NCBI GenBank assembly: GCA_029959195.1
Contig: CP114119.1
Span: 434,001 to 498,000 of the forward strand
Length of the DNA: 64,000 nt
Source of the DNA: Dictyophora rubrovolvata
Taxonomy: Eukaryota; Basidiomycota; Agaricomycetes; Phallales; Phallaceae
Direction of reading: 5' to 3'
In this document: positions 1 to 11,622 of the stretch, in pieces
How the letters are laid out: each line of letters begins with the position of its first letter
How positions within the stretch are numbered: position 1 is the stretch's first letter
Position numbers and translations under genes: made by a program
Notes under the pieces: generated by a model
Databases searched by the model: none
Seen by the model: only the letters and a program-made list of their open reading frames with translations
What the model was told of the DNA's origin: nothing

Positions 1-1278
1 ACCATAAGAGGGACTTTTAAGAAGTTTCCTGCCGCAGACCTGGAATCAAAATCCGTGAAAAAGGTGATACCTGGGCATTCGAGTTAGATCAATTCTGCTT
101 AGGTGTTTAAATCTTACCGTCTTGAACGGCGACAAAATCAGGAGAATTCATAACTGCGCTCTTCAGTTTACTTGCTGAAGTTCCTTTCATACAGTTAAAT
201 TGATCAGTGTTTGCGTCTAAAGCAGAATTAGTGTGTGGCTGGCAAACATATGTTAGCTTACTGGTTCCACAACCAACGGCATTCGCGACTGCGTTCCAGG
301 CTTGTGCATTGAACGGTGCACCAAAATCCGTCAAATCTGAAGGTAATCCTACCAAACTTTTGAAAAAGAGGTTAATCTCCCAAAAAAAAAAAAAGACACG
401 AATGCATTATAGTCTACCTTCCAGATTCTTGAATTACTCCTTATGCCAGTGCGAGCAAGATTCAATCTCTCATGATTTGTCTTCTGTTTAGAAATACCCA
501 CCTTTTACTCTTGTATCATTTGGATGCGCAAATGTGAACGCGGCAGACAACGCACTACCTGCGCTCTGTCCAAATATGGTGATTCGATTCGGATCTCCTC
601 CAAAAGATGCGATGTTATCAGAGACCCATTGAATGGCTCCATCCACATCCAAGGCACCGAAGTTCTGACTTTGAGATTGGTTGACTAGCTGAGGAGCACC
701 TGGAAACCCGAAAATGTTTGTCCGATAATTGATGGTGACCAATAGCACATCGTCATTGTTGTTGACAAGAAATTGTCCTTGGTAAATATTGGTATTGCTC
801 TATACGAATGATCTTTCAATCTTTAAATGAATTAGCAACTTGACAAAAAGATATTCACGGTTCCGAAATCGTAACCGCCTCCGTATATCCAAATCATAAC
901 CGCGGTATTTTGCGTCCTATTAAGTGCCGGTGCCCAAATGTTCAAGTTCAGGCATTGCTCTGACTCCGTGACAGTCTGATTCCCAAGACCAATCAGACTC
1001 AAAAATTCTCCATGCGATCCACCGAGGTCTTGAATACACGAATCCCCAAACTGCGTTGCTTGAAAAGTAGAATTACGAACGGATGGAGGTTGCGGCGGCT
1101 CCCATCTAACAACGGATGCATAAGGAATTCCCAGGAATTGGCGAACGTTCGGCGTAATGAGAGTACCAGCAACGGATCCCTGCTTAGTTTGCACTGTTAG
1201 ACCATCATCTTGCGAAGCTGAACTGCGGATTTGTGCGACAAAAGATATAACAAACGCGAGTAGGCCAAGTGCCTTCAT
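1..1278 (-). CDS. Secreted type-B carboxylesterase/lipase, 3' part outside the window
   Basis: Serine hydrolase of the carboxylesterase type-B (cholinesterase-like) family, which cleaves esters outside the cell. The ATG at 1278 opens a hydrophobic signal peptide (MKALGLLAFVISFVAQ). Next come the family start region (QGSVAG, FLGIPYA), the EQCLNLNIWAP block that matches the EDCLxLN signature, and the oxyanion-hole region IYGGGYDFG. After an intron near 770-840, the exon around 488-800 holds NYRTNIFGFPG and the nucleophile elbow GQSAG (catalytic Ser). A further intron near 355-490 leads to the exon at about 107-355, and the gene continues past position 1. The Glu and His of the triad lie outside what I can see. 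Exon 1 of about 148 residues agrees with the family. The GIPYA block is followed by VVRWEPP, so the usual PPVGxLRF is slightly altered. Substrate cannot be told from sequence. Family certain; exact exon ends approximate. Confidence 0.92.
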
Positions 1279-2761
1279 TTTCGATGCGGCGGACGGGTAC
1301 AGCGTTCAAAAATTGGACGTGTCACGGAGAAAAGGTTCAAACGAGGGGTGAACGGAATAGCATCCCACCGTCAATTTATGTCTCTTGCGCCTTTTTTTCT
1401 CACTTGCATATCTTGCTTCTTCAACAAATCGAGTCCGTGGAACATTTGTATGGAGGCGTATGTTTGATGGAATAGGCGATTGGACAATAAAACCAACTGC
1501 GTGACACGTTCACATCATATTGGTTTGCAAGCTGTGTAAGATGTCCTGTCAGAAATACTCCTTTGATTGATATGATTATTGATCGCGATGAAAGCCTACA
1601 TTCTCGGTAGGAATTTCAAGGCTAACAAGCTCCAAGACTCAACGACTCGAGACTCCGAGAGAGTGCAGGATTGTTGCCAGTTGGTGTGACGTAACGCGGT
1701 AAATTCCCTCCGGGGTTTGCCGTGGTGAAGTTGCGTAAGATTTTTTCCCCACTCACTGCGAATCACGCTCAAACAGTCTACCGGACGTCTCCATACTAGT
1801 TTCTACTACTTCTTTGATTCAATCTTGATTTCTGTTGCCACGAAATAATGATACTATGGAACGGAAATATCAAATACACGATTAATTGACTGACCTCGGA
1901 CTGGTTGTTGAACCCATTTGCTTATGAGAAGTGGATATCAGAAATCCTAGATGGAGACTTGCAGCCTTTTCCACGTATGAAAGATGACTAAGTAACATTT
2001 TGTGCCAAGTATTTATCCTTCATCCATATACCTTCTTAAAAAAACACAAACCGCGGTCTAATAGGACCCATGGGCTATATATGTAGCCTAACATTACACA
2101 GCAACCTTTTATCATTTCACCGCCCAATTATCAGTTCCTTGGCAGCGAGTAAAAGAAATTTGCTGTTCATTCATGCTGAATGCTTCTACGTTGTCTTTTC
2201 CTCCATGAGAAGGAACGTGGGCGTTTGAATCAGTGTCAAAAGAAGCGGAGGGAAGCCGCGGCTAGTTCTGAACAATTGAACTTGGCAATCTTGCCAAACG
2301 ATTATACAACAAATGTAATGAATTCGGCATCATTTCTCACGTCCGTTCCACCGTATCACGGATTAATAGCCACCGTGGAATCTTGACTGGAGCCACCAGT
2401 GGTATGAAAGCTTATCATCTCATTTTTTCTCATAAAATTTGAAATCGGTTTGTCCTGTCTAGGAAAATGAGGGAATATAAATAGTTCATTTAAAGTTTCA
2501 AATAGTTCATTTTGATCAAGACTGTCCAATGATCCTCCAGTAACTGTATTATTAAAAGCCGCCACGGTTACTTTCGGATTCTCTGTCATGTAGGACCAGA
2601 ATTCCTTTGAATGACACCTTATTAAGGGAATTGATTCTGGTAAGGTGGTACAAATCAAAGGTGCACTTTCTCTTCTGTTCCACCTCGTCTGACTTCAAGG
2701 GGCATTAGCGTTCCAAAGGTTATCCTACCTTCTTACCATTGTACTGCAACTAAAAACGACG
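1279..2761. other. Intergenic, esterase promoter to DUF6535 gene
   Basis: About 1.5 kb between divergent genes, presumably holding both promoters. A minus-strand open frame of about 100 codons at 2356-2658 resembles no family I know and has no convincing splice partners, so I do not call it a gene. No repeat or RNA gene seen. Confidence 0.5.
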
Positions 2762-5700
2762 ATGCCAGAAGAAACTTCTCCAAATAAGCCTTCAAGTGAC
2801 AATAGGAGCAGTCCAAATGATGTTCTGGAAAGGTCTTCCCCGGCTTTGAATCTCGAGCCTCCTGTTAGTGCTGAAAATTTCTTTTCTCTTTATGGAAACG
2901 TGAAGTGGACACCCACAACATCCGCATACTTTTCATGGCCAGAGCCAGAGATCACACAAGGATCACCATTAAATAATTGGCCGATAAACATGACATCGCC
3001 CGAGAGGGGCCAACCTTACAGCTATCCAGCATATGTCAGTAGTCGTAGGTCCGCTTTATTATCAGTTGATTTGACCTTTATTGACACAAAAACAGCTTGG
3101 CAAAATTCACCATGTGGGTTCCTACTCAGTAGCTCCGTTACTTTGATCGCTGAATACGACACAAGCAAACGATCGTTTTGGTTACGAGCAGAAAAGTCCT
3201 CGTGGTCGGCAAGATTACGAGCAGAAAGATCCTCGTGATCGGCATGATTATGAGCAGAATGATCCTCGTGATCGGCGCGATTACGAGCAGAAATATCCTC
3301 GTGATCGACTTGGAGAAGAACTAGCTGACAACGCTCGCATCTGGTTGACTTATCTTGATGAGGCCGAGGCGTATGATCGGGATAAAGTTGAAGGATGGAA
3401 AAGCACAGTGGATGTTCTTCTCGTTTTTGTATGTGACATATTGCTTTCTTAGATAATCTTGATGCTCATTACTCTTAGGCTGGTTTATTCTCAGGTGTGA
3501 TAACCACATTCGTCTCTCAGGCTTCCCAAAGCCTACAGCAAGATAATACTCGAGTTTCTGCATCTTTACTCTTCGAAATGGCCCAATTACAGCGCGCATA
3601 TTTTACTGGAACGCCAATAATTGAGATTCCCAGTTCTACTACATTGACACCTACTTCTCTGTTCAGTACCTCGACGAATGCGTTTCTTGTAAACGGTTTA
3701 TGGTTCACTAGCCTTGCAATTACTTTATCGACTGCGTTGTTTGCCGTCCTCGCCAAGCAATGGCTTTATTATTATCTGTCTTCTCTTCCGGGGACAGCCT
3801 GTAATAAAGCAAGGGCTAGGCATTTGCGGTTCCAAGGTTTTGAATCGTGGAAAGTCGGTGTCATCATTGATCTCCTCCCAATCCTCTTACATCTCGCTGT
3901 CGGTATTTTCCTTGTCGGCATTATTATCCTCCTTTTCCCGCTGGATACTCGAATTGCATGGACCATCGTCGTTATCACAGGCACTACTTATACTCTGTAT
4001 TTCATTTCTGTGATCTTACCCATTCGATATCCAGAATGCCCATATACGACCTCGCTTACAATTTACATTGGCATCGTCTTTTTCTTCTTGTCGTCAATCT
4101 TCCGTGCAAACCTCAAGAAAGTTACATACCTCTTGTTTTTGAAAATTGTATATCGAGAAAGGATTCTGTATTGGACGGGCCTCTGCCAAGAATGGGTCTT
4201 TCAGTGGATGGATGAATGCAACTTATACTGGAAAGGTATACACGGCTTAATTCGGAGGACGTTATACCGTGAAGATATTCCCGACTCTGTCCAGCGCAAC
4301 GAAAGGGGCTCAATTGCTGTCCAGGAATATATTTATAATACAGAGGCTCAGCAACGTGGTGAAAGAGGTCCAAATTTTGTCCAGCGCTTTTTGTGGCACC
4401 TTCGGGAGTCCTGCAACGGACGCGACTTGGTTCAACGAGCATTCTCCGCACTGCGTAAGCTTATGTCTCTGGAGGATCTTCCCGGATTTACAAACTGGAG
4501 GGATGAAAATCTTATGAAAGCCGTTACACATGCAGCTTTTCTGGATCCCAAGGCACTCGAATGGCTTCATACGATTTCTCCCAATCTCAGCGTTCGACGA
4601 ATTATTGCGCGAGCTGTATCTGTATACCCGAATCCTCTTCCGGAGTTCAAACCGTCGGCTCTTGAAGAACTTCGGCTGACTTTGGACACAGAAGCAGACG
4701 TTAAAGATTTGCATTACGCCTGTTGTCTAGATCTCCAGCATGTCGACCACAATCACCACTGCAGCTGGTCTCTCCTCCGATATTTCACCAATACCAGACT
4801 GGACGAACTGGAATATCAAAGTTATTCTCAAATTGCCGGTAATCTACTGGCCAGCGATCATGCCGCAATTCTGAAAAGTGCAGTTATATACGAGCCTGCC
4901 AATCTCAAGTTTCCAGTGATCATGTGGCGTTATTTTTTAAGCCAGGTGTCAAAAGACGCTACATTGGTCAGGCATTTGCTCGCATCTGAACGAAATCCGT
5001 TTAACTGGAATTCAAACTCTGGACAAGGAATTGTGTATCCAACAAACATGGTATCTTTTCTTGAATCGAGCGGGGAGCTGAACAAATGCATATTTGACTA
5101 CCTTTTCCGTTGTTTCTCTGACGATGCTAAGCATGATTCTCACACCGAAAGACCCGGATCGTTCGAAGAATGCTATTACCTCCTTGTCTCTATCTATCAT
5201 AACTTTACTTCGCCCCGGCCCTTCGTTACGGAGGCCGAAGTGAGGCGGAGGTCCTTGGAAAATTTGTTTCAGAATTTCGGACAACTATTTTTAGCTGGTA
5301 CATCACGCATCTCTCCAAAGCAATTACATGCGTTTCGAAAGGACATTTTGTGTAGAAATGTATTTTGGAACAAGCCTATGACGCATTCCAGCCGAAGTAA
5401 TGCAGCTACATGTCTTGAAAATATGTGGCACTCCTATAGAAAAACGCACAAGGTTAATCACTTTCTTTTCGGACGATGTCAAGACCTTCTCTCTGTATAT
5501 CAATGGTGCTCTCGATATTTTTCGGACGTCTCGCCTGCTGTTTTCTTACGCGAGTTGTCGAACGAGTCGGAGCCGTCGAACAAGTCTAAGGTGATCCTAG
5601 TTGATCATCCGGTCTCTGAATATCGCCCGACTGTCCCATCCTGCATGATCCTACTACTGTTCATGCCACAAAACCACGAAATTCTACGCGAAATTCTCCG

Positions 5701-6184
5701 TGATAATCCCGACCCCATACCCACCCTTGAAAAATGTCTTGAAAACCTCACCTTTGGGTATCTAATAGATGAGCGGCTCCAAAGGCGGTTTATATGTCCC
5801 AATTTAATGCGTCTGTTCAAGTCCGTACATCCCGGACAGGCCGATGGTTTATTCGAGGTTTTCTATGCCCCCTCAGTATTAGTACAAATATGGAAATACT
5901 TCGTGTTCCACGAATATGATGAGGAAAAGCTCTTTTCGGTCATTAAGTCGAAACTTGACCAACAAAGTTTGGAAAACCTTTACGCTGTTATGACGGAGGA
6001 AGTACAACCTTCGCAAGATGCAACCTCGAACACAGACCGAACGAGCACAAATCAAAGGAACACAAATCGAAGGAACACAAACCGAACAAACACAAACCGA
6101 ATGAACACAAGATACTTTGAGCGGTATTTGAATGCCTCTGCAGGTAGATTTGGACAAACCATAGGTATGTTGAATGAGACTTGA
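2762..6184 (+). CDS. DUF6535-family multi-pass membrane protein with tandem repeats
   Basis: Large protein of the basidiomycete DUF6535 family; function unknown. The ATG at 2762 opens a Ser/Pro-rich head. A frame change requires an intron, best placed 3045-3165 (121 nt; donor uncertain, 3039 also keeps phase). Exon 2 carries four 11-residue repeats (DYEQKDPRDR type) and then the family core WLTYLDEAEAYDRDKVEGW. A second intron at 3429-3478 interrupts the hallmark VDVLLVF|AGLFSGVITTF. Exon 3 (3479-6184) holds hydrophobic segments: GLWFTSLAITLSTALFAVLA, an IIDLLPILLHLAVGIF stretch, a span ending YFISVILP, and a fourth ahead of the cytosolic part. The remaining 650 or so residues are soluble and unlike any domain I recognise. 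A second short Asn/Thr/Arg repeat lies near the C-terminus (6028-6110). Total about 1,080 residues, long for the family because of this C-terminal part. Confidence 0.85.
3180..3311 (+). repeat. Coding minisatellite, 4 x 33 bp
   Basis: Four head-to-tail 33-bp units (3180, 3213, 3246, 3279) encode GYEQKSPRGRQ, DYEQKDPRDRH, DYEQNDPRDRR and DYEQKYPRDRL. The period is a multiple of three, so copy-number change keeps the frame. The units lie just ahead of the DUF6535 core and give a charged, probably disordered linker. Confidence 0.9.
6028..6110 (+). repeat. Coding short tandem repeat, about 15 bp period
   Basis: Degenerate 15-bp units built on GAACACAAATCGAAG encode repeated T-N-R-x-N residues near the C-terminus of the DUF6535 protein. 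Antisense open frames across this stretch are a by-product of the repeat. Confidence 0.8.
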
Positions 6185-6975
6185 CGAAGCGCAATGTTAT
6201 ACGGACTTGGGCAATTTAACGTCCATACCAAACACAAGTTCAAGGACCCGTTCTCTATGCACTTTATTTACTCATTAAGCTTTCGCCATGTTTCTCCCTC
6301 ATTATAGCCTTCGTCTATCAATCATTGAAAATATAGTGATGTCATTTTTTTTTCCATTCCGCTCGTTTTTATACTTGACTGGTCTGAGAAAAATTTAAAG
6401 GTTTTCGTTCCGTGCCAGTGTTGCCGAAATAAAGTTTAAAATTCAGGTCAAGAAACGTCGCTGAAAGGCCTCATCTTTTTTGTATAGGATATTTTTTCCT
6501 TAAGTTCACAGAACTTGTTCAAAAGCACTCGATGGATTTTTCTCCAGTGTTGACTCGGAAATTATCCCCCGAAAATTTTAAACGCTTTACAGAGAGCGAG
6601 GCTATGGCGTTTCTTTTTAGGTAGCCAGTTATCAAATTAATATACATGTACCAAAGGGTGTACTCAGAACAACTTGAAGTACGGCAAAGTCAAAATCATT
6701 ACATGTATAACAAGTAAAATACATAAGAAGCATATCGTACTAATACTTCAGCACATATGCGAGGTTATTTACTGGTTGTGAACAACTAAATTAGTGAAGT
6801 AGTGAACACATAAGTCGCACAGATCCACGGTTAACTATTACATATGACTGAAGACAGCCTGAAGTTTCTAAAGTAATTAGTCCATGACAAAAATATGCCC
6901 TTGTGCGGACAAATGCAACACACTACGAAGAATGTCCCAACAATAGCCCAAAAAAAATTGAAAAAAGAGAAATTT
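6185..6975. other. Convergent intergenic region
   Basis: AT-rich 790 bp between the 3' ends of the DUF6535 gene and the Ser/Thr-rich membrane protein gene. I see no gene, RNA or clear repeat in it. Confidence 0.5.
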
Positions 6976-9253
6976 TTATAGCTCAGTTTTTTCGGATGAG
7001 AACTCTAACCACGACATACTACCTGTTTTCTTTGTAGGCAATGCGACATCTTCCCTGACATCAGGTTCAAGAAGGACATTGACACTATTATCATTATTGG
7101 TAGGCTGAACCAGATGCTCCGTCTCAGCCGGGACTTCGTTGTCAGCCATCCACTTCACCGCGGCTTCAATATCTGGATTTTGAAGATACGGGTTGACGCT
7201 AGCACGAGGCGTTCTGAAAGGATCTGGAGTGATGGAATAGTAATGAGGTCCGAAGGGGTCAATTGGATCCACAGGACTGCCCTCATCATTTGAGATAGTT
7301 GGGAGGGTAACAAGACTGCTCATTGCAGTTTCCGGAACGGCGGACGAAAAGTTGGGCGGATGGGGTGAGCGTGGTCTGGCTAGAGAAGGACGTGGAGTCA
7401 TTTCTTCCATCTCCTCCAAAAGGCCTCGAAAACTCCCGGATTGGTTAGACGTGTGATACTCCCCGGTTGTCATTGACACGTTGGTTTGACTTCCAAGAGA
7501 GACAGAAGCGGTTAGTCCAGCAATTTCGTTTTCATCCACAACACCACGTATTAATTTTCGATATTTATGATCTGCCCCTCGTCGTTTGCACACCAAAATG
7601 ACAAATACTATAGCCGCAATAAGAAATAATCCAACTGCAATAAACGTTCCCGCCATTGCTCCTGGTTTGTGAAAGAACCTATCATATGATCCCCCCTGAA
7701 TTAGTGCCGGTCTTGCCTCAATGAAGGAAATATTTACCCCTTGTCAGATATCCCGAGAACGCGTGTCGTATTGACTGAGGATGAAGAAGGAGGAACGTCC
7801 AAAGGCACAGAGGTACCGCTAGATATTATACTTCCGGCTTGAGATGTGACTGGACTCGTTGTGCTTGGTTCATGGCTCGTCCGGGATGGGACGGAAACGA
7901 CAGTGCTAGAAGCTGATTGAATTGATAAGCTGCTTCCGGGTGATACAGTATTTGAGGGTCCGGGTCTTTGATAATAATCATGTAATAAGTAAATTGCTTA
8001 TCGGGACAGAACTATCGGTAACTCACGTAGCTTGGGTGGGAGATGCTGCAACTGGGACAACTATTAAAGTACCACTAAAAATGGCTCGCTATTATTATTG
8101 AAAGAGACAGAAAATTAGAGACACACCTATTTTGAATTGGAATTTGTGTCGAAAAGATCGAAGAAGTTGTTTGCGGTACGCTAAGAAAACTTGGTTCTGA
8201 CATAAGATAAAGACAAGATGATGGACTTACATTTCCTGAGAGAGAATTACTCCCGAAACCAGGGCTTGACCCGGAGGAAAGGAGGAAGTATTATTTAATG
8301 TACTGAGCAGCTTTGGGTTGGACACTAAAGGGGACATGAGAATCAGTGACTCACACTGGGGACGTTGACGGCCGGAAGTCAGATGTAATACTAGGTTTCG
8401 ACGCGCTGAGCAGGCTTAGCACCAATGCTACTTGAGATAAATTGCTACCCACGTATTACTAATATGACTGGTAAGCTGGAGAAATTTCGGAGGGGTGTTT
8501 GAAATGGCCGACATCGTGGAGTTGAAAGGCGACGATGGTGGTTCCGTCACGATAGTGCTCGCTGGGCTCGGAGTGCTTAAATAACATGATCAGATATCAA
8601 GTTCTTTGAACGATTTTAACGGTATCCTTACGATGGTCTGTAAGAATTCGGTGCGATCTCAGTTATCTGAGATCCTATTTCTAGATACATAAAAAAACTC
8701 ACTTTTGACTGCTGTGTGTTGGATGAGTTGAGTCGAAGTCCCTGGCTGTACTGAAAATTGGGCCTACTGTGACCGGCGACAAACTCGAGATTGAAGTTGT
8801 CGTAGAGAGTGGACTCGGAGATGAAGTCCCCACTGGGGTAGGCAAACTTGTCGTTATTGTTGAAATGCCTGACGTTGGGGAACTTGGAGGAATTGAGGTT
8901 GGATGTGAAGGCTGTTGTGATGTCGGGGTTGGAGGTTTTAGAGAAAATGGGTGCTTTGGATGTGGAAAAGATACAGTAGCTCGAGGGGTTGTTGCCAGAG
9001 GAGGGGGTGCCTTGAAAGGAGGCAAAGAGGTGAAGGGTTTCGAGAAATGCGTGGTTGGCTGTGAAGAGGGTTGTTGACTGGGTAATGTAATCGTTGTTGT
9101 AGTAAAGAGTGTAATGAAAGTTGTTGTTGTCGATGATGGTGTTGGGGCTGGAAGCGACATGATAAAGGAAAGATCGTAAATCTGTCGTGCTATCGGATTT
9201 GTCTCAGCCGTACCGTCTTCATTATCGAAATCAGGGGGATCAACAATAATCAT
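6976..9253 (-). CDS. Ser/Thr-rich single-pass membrane protein, multi-exon
   Basis: Architecture as in fungal cell-surface sensor-like proteins: a long Ser/Thr/Pro-rich, probably O-glycosylated ectodomain, one transmembrane helix and a cytosolic tail. The first clear exon (8699-9253) runs from VDPPDFDNEDGTAETNP into about 150 residues dominated by Thr, Ser and Pro. Several short Ser/Thr-rich exons separated by typical introns follow between about 7,740 and 8,600. The last exon (6976 to about 7,660) starts with the helix FIAVGLFLIAAIVFVILVCK, followed at once by basic RRGADHKYRK, the stop-transfer signal. The tail of about 190 residues has acidic and Pro-rich patches and ends at 6976. The true start may be an upstream exon with an ATG at 9441 (MDLTILPILSLDP), which could serve as signal sequence; I could not phase it. 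Middle exon borders unresolved. No enzymatic domain seen. Confidence 0.6.
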
Positions 9254-11193
9254 CCTGTCCTAGATGAAAGATATCTAAGCGAGGTTGATATCTCACGCCG
9301 CTAGAGGTGGTATTGAATAGCGCAGATCTAGTCAAGACAGAAATGAGTTATACAGGAGGAAAAATGTTACCAGACACTCAAAGTGGACCAGCGCAAAGGT
9401 TATGGGTCTAGGCTGAGAATGGGAAGTATAGTAAGGTCCATCAGGTTTGTCAAGTTTCGTGCCTCCTCTCACGATCCTGTGGTAAGTGAGATGTCGCCTC
9501 CCGGAACAAAATCAGCTGTACAATCAATCGACCGCTTTCGGTGTACTGGGCAATAAATCAATTGCCAAATGATGGTCCTATTTAGACCTAAAACCTTTGT
9601 ATGATTTAAGGGAGGCGATACCGAACATCTTTAGTATAAGATGGGAATGACTTTCCAAAATTCAAACAAGTCCCGTTATCCGCAGAAGATCTGTCATACA
9701 CATGCACACGAAGAAGCAGCAAGATAAAGTGTCAAGCGTGTGAGGAACCACATTGCTGACTCATTTGGGCTAGAACATAGTTTTCATTAAACTGGCCATC
9801 ATGATACACATACATCAATTTATATTTCTTAGCTGAGTTACAAGACATAGTCGGTGAAACGCAGTTTCAGGCTGATGTCCTGCGTCATTTTGAAGCTGAG
9901 TTGAATATGACTTGGGAATAATAACTGGGAGCTCGGGTGACTACTTACCTGGCTTGGACGAATAGTGTAACAGTATGTATGACTTGTTATACTTATCTAT
10001 ACAAATCGACATGCGGTGTTTTAAAATGCAGCCGAATAAGAATGGGGCACAATGAGTAGAAGACAGGTACCCCCTCCGTTTCATGAAACCAATAGTAATC
10101 TAGTTATCCCTATAAGCGTACAGCCAGCTAATAAGAGCCATATTAGTGTAGTGAATCAAGAAGAGAGGAAAGCCTAATCACCGCACTAACCACAAAATGA
10201 ATTGACGTATGAGGTAAGTCGCTAAAAGATGAAATGTACGACTTGTGATGATTTTGAAAATCGACGATAACTTTCATTAACAAAGCTTGCCGTCGAAAAT
10301 GAACATTCGTCGAACGATGCATCCGTTCGGGCTCAAAGCCGAATAAGAGGGACCGTTGCATTTCGGCAGAGGGATCACTTGAAGATACGGACTCCATTGT
10401 TCAACAATCCTAGGGATTCCTAGCGCTTGAGTGCTGGCTTTGTGTCAAATTGGCATTGAAATGCCACCTGAAATCGGGGCTGTCCTATGGGAATGGCTTG
10501 GGGCAAATGATATTAAACCCTTAACTTCGTAATAGGCGAAGAAGAACGGTCGCATGATAGAAAAATCAATAGCCTCACATTGGCTCTGCCATCAATTGGG
10601 TTCAGTTAACAGTCTGAATGAATGAGAATGAATGTCACACTTGTTTGTCACAAAGCCTTCCATATACAGCAACCTCGGAAGCGCTTCCGGATTTTCTTGC
10701 AGCATTGCAAGCCAAACGGCAATACATAGTGCGGGTAATGTGATAAGGTATAAATTCCATGTGGGGTTGTCTTCTCAGGGGAAGAGAAACAACCAGCGTC
10801 TCAAAGAACTTTCATTTCAAAACGAGTTTCAAGGTTACGAATGCAAGTGGTTGGAACGAATTGTTCCGAACTAGTAAGTTTTCATCATGAATGCTGAAAA
10901 GATAACTCTGACATGCCTTCCTAAAAGCGCAATCAAAATAGGCCTCTCCATACTAGGCTGAAAGGGATAATGGCTAACAAGAGAGTTTCTAACTTATCAG
11001 AGGTTGAACTATGAACCAAGTCCGTAAAGGATTAGCTTGAACGTCCAGACGGGCGTGAAGGAAAACCCGAGTGGCACAACTGGGCATTGAATAAGTGAAT
11101 GATAAAGGGCACATGATGAGAGGAGATACTTGCTGCCAAAAAAATGTCCAAGGAAGCAGGTTTTCAAAAAGGATCTTTACAGAAAATGTGAAA
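9254..11193. other. Intergenic region without recognisable gene
   Basis: About 1.9 kb between two minus-strand genes. Short open frames at 10143-10397 and 10632-10874 look random (no family resemblance, no matching splice sites). The part next to 9254 probably carries the membrane-protein promoter. Confidence 0.45.
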
Positions 11194-11497
11194 TCAAAAT
11201 TTGCCATTCATTTTAAGACCCATCGAGGGTAGGATTTCTTTGAGATCTCTCCTAATAACAGCAAGTCTGTCTTTAATAGCTTCTGTTTCACAAAGATTGG
11301 TAGTCCGTTCAAACTCGGCACGAATCCACCTTATTGTCTCTTTTCGGGCAACAGGATCCGGAATGGCTGTGACAAGTAAATCAAAGTTCCAGACAGCTTT
11401 CATTGCTCAACTTCAACTAACCTTTGGAGGACCTAATGGCAGCTCGATAGAGATTCAAGGTGCGAGTTTTGAGGACAAAGTGTTCGAGAGTCAGCAT
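11194..11497 (-). CDS. LYR-motif mitochondrial protein, LYRM2-like
   Basis: Small mitochondrial LYR-family protein of 82 residues, the usual size for LYRM2. Exons are complement(11422..11497) and complement(11194..11366), with a 55-nt intron (GTTAGT...CACAG). Exon 1 reads MLTLEHFVLKTRTLNLYRAA, with the LYR tripeptide at residues 17-19. After the splice come IPDPVARKETIRWIRAEFER and a helix with RRDLKEI. The pattern FV-x(7-8)-LYR, Arg-x(4)-W-x-R-x-EF and the final Leu-rich helix matches LYRM2 rather than LYRM4 or LYRM7. LYR proteins bind mitochondrial acyl carrier protein; LYRM2 is linked to respiratory complex I. The start lies only about 125 bp from the divergent start of the 4E-T-like gene, so they share a short promoter. 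Confidence 0.85.
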
Positions 11498-11622
11498 GGG
11501 TGCATGGCGTTGTGACAGTCACGGAGGCAGCCCGAGATTCGATCGCCGCTTGTCTCCTTTAGAGCGCAAGGCTTGGCTGCTCGTCGACAACGTTGCCAGT
11601 GCTTTTTTGTCGAGCTTCTGCA
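11498..11622. promoter_or_regulatory. Short divergent promoter, LYRM2-like / 4E-T-like
   Basis: Only 125 bp separate the two start codons, so 5' leaders and core promoters must overlap or be very short. I see no clear TATA box. Confidence 0.5.

Noticed and set aside
5879-6243. Three Cys/Val/Phe-rich antisense frames
   Set aside because: They are shadows of the 15-bp coding repeat at the end of the DUF6535 gene.
8769-9077. Plus-strand 102-codon Gly/Val/Glu-rich frame
   Set aside because: It is the antisense of the Thr/Pro/Ser-rich exon of the membrane protein; composition follows from that.
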